Positions 1 to 5,682 of a DNA stretch of 5,682 bases are shown in pieces. Below the pieces are notes generated by a model. The model made no database searches. It worked only from the letters and a program-made list of their open reading frames with translations, and was not told the DNA's origin. The stretch lies in the NCBI GenBank assembly GCA_023818785.1, contig JAMWCO010000105.1, forward strand, positions 1 through 5,682, given 5' to 3'. The position numbers and the translations under genes were made by a program. This stretch comes from Candidatus Omnitrophota bacterium. GTDB lineage: Bacteria > Ratteibacteria > UBA8468 > B48-G9 > JAFGKM01. Positions within the stretch are counted from its first letter, which is position 1. Every line of letters begins with the position of its first letter.

Positions 1-1
1 A

Positions 2-220
2 AATATAGAAATGATATTAAAAGACAAAAAAAGGATTTTTCTCACACTTGATTTTGTAAACAGTTCTTTACTTTCAGAAAAAATAAAAGAAATTTTTGAG
101 AAAAATTATAAAAAAATTTTAGAAAAAAAGTATATATATAATGAAAAACTTTTAAGTAGATTAAAAGGCAAGAAAGAATTCTATTATCTTGTTGAAGTTT
201 ATCTTTTTAAAAAACCTTAA
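2..220 (+). CDS. C-terminal end of an unidentified lysine-rich protein (partial)
   Basis: I do not recognise this protein. The reading frame is open to the left edge of the window: the codons before the first ATG (position 11) are AAT, ATA and GAA, with no stop. No Shine-Dalgarno sequence precedes that ATG, so this is probably the tail of a longer gene, although a 69-aa protein starting at 11 cannot be excluded. The visible part has a short beta-like stretch (RIFLTLDF), then a very Lys/Glu/Ile-rich, probably helical segment, and ends in another strand-like stretch (YYLVEVYLF) before a TAA stop. This alternation would suit the last strands of an alpha/beta domain, but no family motif is visible. 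It lies 56 nt upstream of the Lon-related protease and is separated from it by a predicted promoter, so it probably belongs to a preceding unit that may read through. Confidence 0.55.
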   Translation, partial: NIEMILKDKKRIFLTLDFVNSSLLSEKIKEIFEKNYKKILEKKYIYNEKLLSRLKGKKEFYYLVEVYLFKKP

Positions 221-222
221 AT

Positions 223-251
223 TTGACTTTATTGAAATGAAGTTGTAAAAT
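223..251 (+). promoter_or_regulatory. Predicted sigma70-type promoter for the Lon-related protease operon
   Basis: A -35 box TTGACT (223-228, 5/6 to TTGACA) and a -10 box TAAAAT (246-251, 5/6 to TATAAT) are separated by exactly 17 nt. The predicted start of transcription is near 258, giving a 5' leader of about 19 nt before the ATG at 277. The initiation site falls inside a 10-bp perfect palindrome, TTTAATTAAA (254-263), which in such AT-rich DNA may be chance. No CIRCE-like heat-shock operator is visible. The leader has no good Shine-Dalgarno sequence, only A-rich sequence. The boxes are seen directly; promoter activity is inferred. Confidence 0.6.
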
Positions 252-276
252 TATTTAATTAAAAAGATTTTTAAAA

Positions 277-2673
277 ATGAAAAAATATAAAGTAAGTGTT
301 GAATATTTGAAAGCAAAATATGACTTAAAATATTTAAATTTTCAAACAACTGAAGAAGTTCCACCTCTTGAAGGAATTATAGGTCAGGAAAGGGCTAAAA
401 GGTCGCTTGAGTTTGGATTGAGAATAAAAAGCAAAGGCTATAATATTTTTGTTACAGGAATTACAGGAAGTGGAAGAACTACTTCTGTAGAACAGGCGGT
501 AAAAAAAATTGCAGAAGAAGGGAAAACACCTGATGATTGGTGTTATGTTTATAATTTTAAAAATCCTGACATTCCAAATGTTTTAAGGTTTCCAGCGGGT
601 AAGGCTAATGAATTTAAAAGAGATATGGAAATTCTTATAAATGAATTAAAAGTTGAACTTCCTAAAACATTTGAAAGTGAGATTTATGAAGAGCACAGAA
701 ACCAAATTATAAAAGAATTCCAGAGTAAAAGGAATGAACTTTTTGAAGAGATTGAAAAGGCAGCCAAAGATGCTAATTTTCAGATTAAACAAACACCATC
801 TGGAGTGATTTTTATACCTTTAATAGAAGGACAGCCAATAAAAGAAGAAGAAATAGAAAAATTAACGGATGAAGCAAAGAATGAGATAAGAAAAAAGCAA
901 GAGGTTTTATATGAAGAATTGGAGAATGTTTTAAGGAAGATAAGAGAACATGAAAAAGAAGCGAAGGAAAAGTTAAATAGACTTGAAAAAGAGACAGCAA
1001 AATTTACCATATCTCCGAAAATAAAGGAATTAAAGGAAAAATATAAGGATTTTAAAGATGTATGCGATTATCTTAATGAAGTTGAAGAAGATATGATAGA
1101 AAACATAGATGATTTCAAAGAAAAGAAAGAAATTGAAATATTGCCTGGGTTAAAACTTCCTGAAAGAGAGCCTTCTTTATATAGATATACTGTAAATGTT
1201 TTAATAGATAATTCCCAAACAAAAGGAGCACCAGTGGTAAAAGAAACAAATCCAACTGCTTACAATCTTTGTGGAAGAATAGAATATAGACCCCATTTTG
1301 GAGCAATGGTAACTGATTTTACAATGATAAAACCAGGGGCTTTACATAAAGCAAATGGTGGATATTTAATTTTGCAGGTTCTTGACCTTTTTAAGAATTA
1401 TTTTGCATGGGAAACATTAAAAAGAGCCTTAAAAAATAATGAAATAATTATAGAAGATTTAAATGAACAATTTAGACTTATAAATACACCAACATTAAAG
1501 CCTTTCCCAATTCCTCTTGATGTAAAAGTTATACTTATTGGACATCCGATTTTTTATTATCTTTTATATACTTATGATGAGGACTTCAGGAAACTTTTTA
1601 AGGTTAGAGCAGATTTCAGTTTAATTATGGATAAAAATGTAGAAGGATACAAAAATTATGCTTCTTTTATTAGTAAGATATGTAGAGAAGAAAATTTACT
1701 ACATTTTGATAAATTTGCTGTTGGTAAAATAATAGAATATGGCTCAAGAATTGTTGAAGATAGGAATAAACTTACTACAAGATTCATTGAGATTGCTGAT
1801 ATAATAAGAGAAGCAAATTTCTGGGCAAGTGTTGATAATTCCCCTATTGTTGAAGAAAAGCATGTAAAAAAAGCACTTGAAGAAAAAGTCTATAGGTCAA
1901 ATTTGATAGAAAAAAGAATTGAAGAATTGATAAAAGAAGGAATTATTATAGTAGATACAGAAGGTGAAAAAGTTGGAGAAATTAATGGATTATCTGTTAT
2001 ATCTCTTGGTGATTATAGTTTTGGGAAACCATCTAAAATAACTTGTAATGTTTATGTAGGGAAAAGTGGTGCTATAAATATTGATAGAGAAGTTAAACTT
2101 GCAGGTAGAATTCATAATAAAGGTTTTTTAATTTTAAATAATTACATATATGAAAAATATGGAAAAGAGGGAATAATTGCTTTTTCTGCAAGTTTGTGTT
2201 TTGAACAATTATACGAGGAAATTGAAGGTGATAGTGCATCATCAACAGAAATTTATGTTTTATTATCTGCTCTTGCAAATATTCCTATAAAACAAGGAAT
2301 AGCAGTAACTGGTTCTGTAAATCAAAAAGGAGAAGTTCAACCTGTTGGAGGGATAAATGAAAAAATTGAAGGATTTTATTATACATGTAAGGCAAAAGGG
2401 TTAACAGGAGAGCAAGGAGTTATTATTCCTGAAAGAAATTTAAAAAATCTTGTTTTAAATGATGAAGTTATTGAAGCGGTTGAAAAAGGGATGTTCCATA
2501 TCTGGGCTGTTAAAACGATAGATGAAGGTATTGAAATTTTAACTGGTATTCCAGCAGGTGAAAAAAGAGAAGAAGGCACTTATCCAGAAGGGACAATTAA
2601 TTATTTTGTTTCAAAGAGAATAAAAGAATTGACTGAAAATTATTTTAAAAGTTTAAAGAAGAAAAAAAGATAA
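277..2673 (+). CDS. Lon-related AAA+ ATP-dependent protease (peptidase family S16, YcbZ/LonB-like)
   Basis: This is a cytoplasmic AAA+ protease of the Lon-related group, presumed to unfold and degrade damaged or regulatory proteins. At 798 aa it looks complete. The N-terminal region leads into 'LEGIIGQERA' (31-40), typical of the family. A P-loop-like GITGSGRT (61-68) has Arg67 where classical Walker A has Lys. A charged, probably coiled-coil insertion spans about 130-280. 'PGALHKANGGYLIL' (353-366) marks the Walker B region, with Gln367 and Asp370 after the hydrophobic strand. 'DEDFRKLFKVRADF' (434-447) and 'TTRFIEIADIIREA' (500-513) fit arginine-finger and sensor-2 segments. The S16 domain covers about 560-760: Ser653 in GDSAS and Lys696 in GGINEK form the catalytic dyad, 43 residues apart as in E. 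coli Lon (S679/K722). The ending 'GIPAGE...YPEGT' is the usual family C-terminus. I see no membrane segments, so this is not the membrane-anchored archaeal LonB. The ATG at 277 fits the family N-terminus; no strong ribosome binding site is present. yajC follows after 18 nt. Confidence 0.95.
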   Translation: MKKYKVSVEYLKAKYDLKYLNFQTTEEVPPLEGIIGQERAKRSLEFGLRIKSKGYNIFVTGITGSGRTTSVEQAVKKIAEEGKTPDDWCYVYNFKNPDIPNVLRFPAGKANEFKRDMEILINELKVELPKTFESEIYEEHRNQIIKEFQSKRNELFEEIEKAAKDANFQIKQTPSGVIFIPLIEGQPIKEEEIEKLTDEAKNEIRKKQEVLYEELENVLRKIREHEKEAKEKLNRLEKETAKFTISPKIKELKEKYKDFKDVCDYLNEVEEDMIENIDDFKEKKEIEILPGLKLPEREPSLYRYTVNVLIDNSQTKGAPVVKETNPTAYNLCGRIEYRPHFGAMVTDFTMIKPGALHKANGGYLILQVLDLFKNYFAWETLKRALKNNEIIIEDLNEQFRLINTPTLKPFPIPLDVKVILIGHPIFYYLLYTYDEDFRKLFKVRADFSLIMDKNVEGYKNYASFISKICREENLLHFDKFAVGKIIEYGSRIVEDRNKLTTRFIEIADIIREANFWASVDNSPIVEEKHVKKALEEKVYRSNLIEKRIEELIKEGIIIVDTEGEKVGEINGLSVISLGDYSFGKPSKITCNVYVGKSGAINIDREVKLAGRIHNKGFLILNNYIYEKYGKEGIIAFSASLCFEQLYEEIEGDSASSTEIYVLLSALANIPIKQGIAVTGSVNQKGEVQPVGGINEKIEGFYYTCKAKGLTGEQGVIIPERNLKNLVLNDEVIEAVEKGMFHIWAVKTIDEGIEILTGIPAGEKREEGTYPEGTINYFVSKRIKELTENYFKSLKKKKR

Positions 2674-2680
2674 TAAAAAC

Positions 2681-2687
2681 GAGGGGG
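2681..2687 (+). promoter_or_regulatory. Strong Shine-Dalgarno sequence of yajC
   Basis: GAGGGGG lies 4 nt before the yajC ATG at 2692, inside the 18-nt gap after the protease stop. It is the most G-rich run in the neighbourhood and the strongest ribosome binding site in the window. It fixes the yajC start and suggests independent, efficient initiation on the shared transcript. Confidence 0.75.
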
Positions 2688-2691
2688 TAAA

Positions 2692-3000
2692 ATGGATTTA
2701 TTTGCCCAAACAACAACTCCAGTACCTCAAGTTTCTCCATTTGGTGCTTTACTTCCACTTATTTTGATATTTTTTGTTTTTTATTTTCTTTTGATATTAC
2801 CTCAACAAAAAAAACAGAAACTTCATAAAAAAATGTTAGATGCGTTGAAAGAAGGTGATAAAGTTATTACGGTTGGTGGTTTAATAGGAGAGGTTGAAAA
2901 AATTAAAGAAGAAATAGTTACTATTAAGTTTAAAGAGGGGACAGAAATTGATATTTTAAAGAATGCTATTTCACAGGTTATCAATAAGAAAAAAGAATGA
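2692..3000 (+). CDS. yajC: Preprotein translocase accessory subunit YajC
   Basis: YajC is a small single-span inner-membrane protein that associates with SecDF and the SecYEG translocon. The 102-aa length is normal. A short polar N-terminus (MDLFAQTTTP...) precedes one hydrophobic transmembrane segment at about 18-36, followed by the diagnostic 'LPQQKKQKLHKKM' (36-48). The cytoplasmic domain contains 'LKEGDKVITVGGLIGEV' (52-68), the family signature, then 'VTIKFKEGTEIDILKNAI'. Positive charges after the membrane span place the C-terminal domain in the cytoplasm. The start is set by a GAGGGGG ribosome binding site. In many bacteria yajC sits next to secD/secF or tgt; here it lies between a Lon-related protease and larC, so its usual partners must be elsewhere. 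Its stop codon overlaps the larC start (ATGA), implying translational coupling. Confidence 0.95.
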   Translation: MDLFAQTTTPVPQVSPFGALLPLILIFFVFYFLLILPQQKKQKLHKKMLDALKEGDKVITVGGLIGEVEKIKEEIVTIKFKEGTEIDILKNAISQVINKKKE

Positions 3001-4133
3001 GTAAAATTGGATTTTTTGATGTTTTGAATGGATGTGCAGGTGATATGCTTGCCGGTTCTTTAATAGATGCTGAACTTGATATAAAAACATTAGAAAAACA
3101 ACTTAAAAAATTACCCATTGAAAATTATAAGATTAAGACAGAAAAGGTGAAAAGAAAAACTAGTTTTGGGCACTTAATTGAAGGAACAAAATTTATTGTT
3201 GAATCAAATGAGAAATGGGATGATAGAATACCTTATGAAAAAATACTTAATATAATTGAAAAAAGTTCTTTTTCACTAAAAACAAAAGAAAAGATAATTA
3301 AAATATTTGAAATTCTTGCAGAAAGTGAGGCATCTGTTCATAAAGAAAAAAAAGAAAAAATACATTTTCATCAGGTAGGTCAGATAGATGCAATAGTTGA
3401 AATAGTTAGTGTAATTATAGGTCTTGAACTACTTGAAATAGAAGAAGTTTTTTCAAGTCCTGTTGGTGTTTCAAATTTAGCACCAGCAACAATTAATATT
3501 TTGAAGGATGTACCTTTGGTTTTCAAGGATTGCCATTTTGAAATCACAACTCCTACAGGTGCATCTATTTTAAAAGGGATTGCAAATTTTTCTTCTTTTT
3601 ATTCCGATTTTTATCTATACAAAGTTGGTTATGGAGCAGGAACAAGAGAAGAACCATTACCAAATATGGTTAAATTTTTAATAGGTACATTTAAGAAAGA
3701 AGAAGAAATAATTATTCTTGAAACAAATATTGATGATATGAATCCAATTTTGTTTAGTAATTTATTTGAAAAACTTTTTAAGGCAGGTGCTCTTGATGTT
3801 TCATTATTTCAAGGTATTGGTAAGAAAGGTAGACCAGTTTTTAAATTGGAAATTATTCTTCCAGATTTTAAATTAAAGGAAATTAGTGATATTTTATTTA
3901 AAGAAAGCACTACAATAGGTTTAAGATTTAGAAAAGAAAGAAGGATTCTTCTTGAAAGGGATATTAAAGAAATTGATACTTCCTTAGGAAAAATTAAAGT
4001 AAAAATTTCACATATAAATGGAAAAAAAATTAATATTTCTCCTGAGTATGAAGATTGTAAAAAAATCTCTGAGGAGAAGGGGATTCCACTTAAAAGAGTT
4101 TATGAAATAATTTATAAAGAGTTGAGAATTTAA
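2997..4133 (+). CDS. larC: Nickel-pincer cofactor biosynthesis protein LarC (DUF111), single-ORF form
   Basis: LarC is the CTP-dependent cyclometallase that inserts nickel into the pyridinium bisthiocarboxylate mononucleotide made by LarB and LarE, giving the nickel-pincer nucleotide used by lactate racemase LarA and relatives. At 378 aa it is slightly short for the family. N-terminal (LarC1-like) marks: 'FFDVLNGCAGDML' (6-18), 'HFHQVGQIDAIVEIV' (123-137), 'TTPTGAS' (184-190) and 'GYGAGTRE' (211-218). C-terminal (LarC2-like, CTP/metal-binding) marks: 'ETNIDDMNP' (242-250), 'KKGRP' (276-280), 'ESTTIGLR' (303-310) and 'PEYEDC' (349-354). Both halves are in one frame, unlike Lactiplantibacillus plantarum, where a programmed frameshift joins them. 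Compared with the consensus as I recall it, the usual His-rich loop near 70 and the Gly/His loop after 'SSPV' (153-156) are absent, and HFHEVG reads HFHQVG. The start overlaps the yajC stop by 4 nt and lacks a strong ribosome binding site, so expression probably depends on coupling. larA, larB and larE are not in this window. Confidence 0.92.
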   Translation: MSKIGFFDVLNGCAGDMLAGSLIDAELDIKTLEKQLKKLPIENYKIKTEKVKRKTSFGHLIEGTKFIVESNEKWDDRIPYEKILNIIEKSSFSLKTKEKIIKIFEILAESEASVHKEKKEKIHFHQVGQIDAIVEIVSVIIGLELLEIEEVFSSPVGVSNLAPATINILKDVPLVFKDCHFEITTPTGASILKGIANFSSFYSDFYLYKVGYGAGTREEPLPNMVKFLIGTFKKEEEIIILETNIDDMNPILFSNLFEKLFKAGALDVSLFQGIGKKGRPVFKLEIILPDFKLKEISDILFKESTTIGLRFRKERRILLERDIKEIDTSLGKIKVKISHINGKKINISPEYEDCKKISEEKGIPLKRVYEIIYKELRI

Positions 4134-4149
4134 TAAAAAATGTTAAAAT
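4122..4149 (+). promoter_or_regulatory. Possible internal promoter for DUF503-valS
   Basis: TTGAGA (4122-4127, 5/6 to the -35 consensus) overlaps the 3' end of larC. It is followed after 16 nt by TAAAAT (4144-4149), with TGT immediately upstream forming an extended -10. The -10 hexamer is identical to that of the promoter at 223-251. Initiation would fall near 4156, only about 6 nt before the DUF503 ATG, so such a transcript would be nearly leaderless. The heavy A/T bias makes chance matches common; activity is an inference. Confidence 0.35.
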
Positions 4150-4161
4150 TTAAAATTTAAG

Positions 4162-4458
4162 ATGTTCATAGGCACTTTAAAATTTGAAATTATTATTCCA
4201 GGAAGTAATAGTTTAAAAGACAAAAGAAAAGTAATTCATTCATTACAGGATAAAATAAGATCAAAATTTAATGTTTCTATTGCAGAGATTGATTACCATG
4301 ATAAGTGGCAAAGAGCTATAATTGGTTTATGTTTTGTAAATAGTGAGAGAAAGGAAGTAGAAAATATTTTGCAGAAAATTAAAAATATCTTCTTTGATAA
4401 TGGAGATTTTTTAGTATTGAATGAATCAAATGAAATTATTTATATAGGAGAAAAATGA
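4162..4458 (+). CDS. DUF503 (YlxP-like) small conserved protein
   Basis: This is a 98-aa member of the DUF503 family, whose Bacillus relative YlxP lies in the nusA-infB-rbfA operon. The biochemical function is unknown to me; a ribosome- or translation-linked role is suggested only by such neighbourhoods. The family signature is clear: an N-terminal strand '[14 protein letters not shown]', then 'SLKDKRKVI' (17-25) and '[17 protein letters not shown]' (36-52), with a final helix-strand segment. The length is normal for the family and the protein is small, basic and presumably cytoplasmic. The ATG at 4162 gives the expected N-terminus, but no Shine-Dalgarno sequence precedes it; the upstream DNA is TAAAATT repeated twice. 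It follows larC by 28 nt. Its TGA stop overlaps the valS ATG, so its translation probably feeds valS, which again ties it to translation genes here. Confidence 0.9.
   Translation: MFIGTLKFEIIIPGSNSLKDKRKVIHSLQDKIRSKFNVSIAEIDYHDKWQRAIIGLCFVNSERKEVENILQKIKNIFFDNGDFLVLNESNEIIYIGEK
4446..4450 (+). promoter_or_regulatory. Shine-Dalgarno sequence of valS inside the DUF503 coding end
   Basis: AGGAG lies 4 nt upstream of the valS ATG at 4455, within the last codons of DUF503. Together with the ATGA stop-start overlap it supports 4455 as the valS start and coupled reinitiation by ribosomes finishing DUF503. Confidence 0.7.
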
Positions 4459-5682
4459 TTGAAATTGAGAGTAAATATAATCCAAAAGAAGTAGAAGAAG
4501 GACTTTATAAATTTTGGGAAGAAAGTGGATATTTTTATGTAAAACCAGATATATCAAAGAAAAAATATGTAATAGTGATTCCACCTCCAAATATTACAGG
4601 TTTTTTACATATGGGACATGCCTTAAATAATACAATCCAAGATATTTTGATAAGGTGGAGAAGAATGAATGGATATAATTCATTATGGGTTCCAGGGACA
4701 GACCATGCAGGCATAGCAACACAGAATGTTGTAGAAAAAGAATTGGCTAAAAGAGGTCTAACGAGGAAAAATCTTGGGAGAGAGAAATTTATTGAAGAGG
4801 TTTGGAGATGGAAAGAAAAATATGGTTCAAGGATTATTTACCAATTAAAAAAATTGGGCGCTTCATGTGATTGGTCAAGAACAAGATTTACAATGGATGA
4901 AAATTTGTCAAATGCTGTAAAAGAAGCGTTTGTAAGGTTATATAAGAAAGGTCTAATTTATAAAGGGAAAAAGATTATAAACTGGTGTCCAAGATGCGAA
5001 ACTGCATTATCAGATGAAGAGGTTGAATATAAAGATGAAAATACTTTTTTATATTATATAAAATATCCAGTTTTGAAAGGAGGGTTTATTGAAGTTGCTA
5101 CGACAAGACCAGAGACAATGCTTGGAGATACTGCAGTTGCTGTTAACCCAAGAGATAAAAGATATAAAAATTTAGTTAGAGAAAAGATAAAATTACCATT
5201 TGTAGAAAGGATTATACCAATAATTTTAGATGAAAAAGTAGAAATTGAGTTTGGGACAGGAGCAGTTAAAGTAACTCCAGCACATGATCCAAATGATTTT
5301 GAAATTGCACAAAGACATAATCTTGAGTTTGTTCTAATAATGAATGAGGAAGGAATTATGAATGAAAATGCTGGAATATTTAAAGGATATGAAAGATTTG
5401 AATGTAGGAAGAAAATTGTAGAAGAACTAAAAAAAATTGGTCTTTTATCAAAAGTTGAAAATTATACAAATAGGGTTGGACACTGTTATAGATGTAATAC
5501 AATAATAGAACCATATCTTTCAAATCAATGGTTTGTTAAGATGAAACCATTGGCTGAACCAGCAATTAAAGTTGCAGAAGAAGGGAAATTAAAGTTTTAT
5601 CCTGAAAGATGGAAAAAAGTTTATCTACAATGGCTTTACAATATAAAGGATTGGTGCATAAGTAGGCAGATTTGGTGGGGAC
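4455..5682 (+). CDS. valS: Valyl-tRNA synthetase (N-terminal part, cut off by the window edge)
   Basis: ValRS is a cytoplasmic class I aminoacyl-tRNA synthetase that charges tRNA-Val and edits mischarged Thr. The first 409 residues are visible. The Rossmann catalytic domain begins with '[15 protein letters not shown]' (43-57), the HIGH motif being HMGH (52-55). '[11 protein letters not shown]' (80-90) separates ValRS from IleRS. '[17 protein letters not shown]' (176-192) and '[18 protein letters not shown]' (343-360) supply Cys178/181 and Cys344/347, fitting a four-cysteine zinc site seen in many ValRS but not in the E. coli type. The CP1 editing domain shows '[18 protein letters not shown]' (215-232) and '[15 protein letters not shown]' (274-288), with the editing Asp at 278. 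The visible part ends in '[11 protein letters not shown]'. The KMSKS loop, anticodon-binding domain and C-terminal coiled coil lie beyond the window. The start overlaps the DUF503 stop by ATGA and has AGGAG at proper spacing. Confidence 0.97.
   Translation, partial: MIEIESKYNPKEVEEGLYKFWEESGYFYVKPDISKKKYVIVIPPPNITGFLHMGHALNNTIQDILIRWRRMNGYNSLWVPGTDHAGIATQNVVEKELAKRGLTRKNLGREKFIEEVWRWKEKYGSRIIYQLKKLGASCDWSRTRFTMDENLSNAVKEAFVRLYKKGLIYKGKKIINWCPRCETALSDEEVEYKDENTFLYYIKYPVLKGGFIEVATTRPETMLGDTAVAVNPRDKRYKNLVREKIKLPFVERIIPIILDEKVEIEFGTGAVKVTPAHDPNDFEIAQRHNLEFVLIMNEEGIMNENAGIFKGYERFECRKKIVEELKKIGLLSKVENYTNRVGHCYRCNTIIEPYLSNQWFVKMKPLAEPAIKVAEEGKLKFYPERWKKVYLQWLYNIKDWCISRQIWWG

Noticed and set aside
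131..142. TATATATATAAT run resembling a -10 box inside the first partial gene
   Set aside because: No -35 box occurs at 16-18 nt upstream; the nearest TTGAGA (96-101) is 35 nt away, and the run is ordinary Tyr/Ile coding sequence.
261..277. AAAAAGATTTTT followed by AAAAA, a possible terminator hairpin before the protease gene
   Set aside because: The stem is only A-T pairs with a 2-nt loop, no G-C pairs and no following U tract; it lies downstream of the predicted promoter.
780..1010. Open frames of 62-76 codons on the minus strand, rich in Phe, Ser and Leu, opposite the protease coiled-coil region
   Set aside because: They mirror the purine-rich Lys/Glu codons of the + strand gene, show no family motif and have no credible ribosome binding site; the + strand protein is a clear family match.
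1115..1306. Minus-strand open frame within the Lon-related protease gene
   Set aside because: It is antisense to a conserved AAA+ region and has low-complexity Leu/Phe/Gln composition with no recognisable domain.
2093..2579. Two minus-strand open frames opposite the S16 protease domain
   Set aside because: They lie opposite the catalytic Ser/Lys region of a well-supported gene, and no motif or start signal supports them.
2997..4133. Programmed frameshift in larC, as described for Lactiplantibacillus
   Set aside because: The N- and C-terminal halves are continuous in one frame with conserved motifs on both sides, so no frameshift is needed.
1..5682. tRNA, rRNA, riboswitch, CRISPR, insertion sequence or phage-derived elements
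   Set aside because: No repeat-spacer pattern, transposase motif, cloverleaf-like segment or structured leader was seen; nearly all bases are coding and intergenic gaps are 56 nt or less.

Overview
The window is a compact, strongly AT-rich stretch (about 30% G+C by eye, not computed) from a bacterium. Every recognisable gene lies on the + strand. The gene content is bacterial: YajC, a bacterial-type ValRS, a DUF503/YlxP protein and a Lon-related S16 protease. The A/T-ending codons, Lys/Ile/Glu-rich proteins and tight packing would suit a streamlined, possibly anaerobic or thermophilic, uncultured lineage. That placement is inference, and I cannot assign a phylum.

Layout: (1) the 3' end of an unidentified lysine-rich reading frame enters from the left edge and stops at 220. 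(2) A 56-nt intergenic region carries a well-formed sigma70-type promoter, TTGACT-N17-TAAAAT. (3) A full-length 798-aa Lon-related AAA+/S16 protease follows (277-2673). (4) yajC (2692-3000) has the strongest Shine-Dalgarno sequence in the window. (5) larC (2997-4133) overlaps yajC by ATGA. (6) A 28-nt gap carries a possible internal promoter, and a DUF503 gene follows (4162-4458). (7) valS (4455 to the right edge) overlaps DUF503 by ATGA and is cut off after 409 codons.

The five genes from the protease onward probably form one transcription unit starting near position 258, with possible secondary initiation just before DUF503-valS. The products serve separate processes: proteolytic quality control, the Sec translocon accessory YajC, nickel-pincer cofactor synthesis, a small conserved protein often found in translation operons, and valyl-tRNA synthesis. 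I see no single pathway joining them. The only physical links are the two four-base overlaps. No RNA genes, mobile elements, CRISPR arrays or convincing terminators were seen.

I found no clear new system. The points most worth a second look are the LarC N-terminal half, which departs from the family motifs and lacks a loop of about 12 residues; the degenerate nucleotide-binding motifs of the Lon-related protease; and the promoter and near-leaderless arrangement upstream of DUF503-valS.
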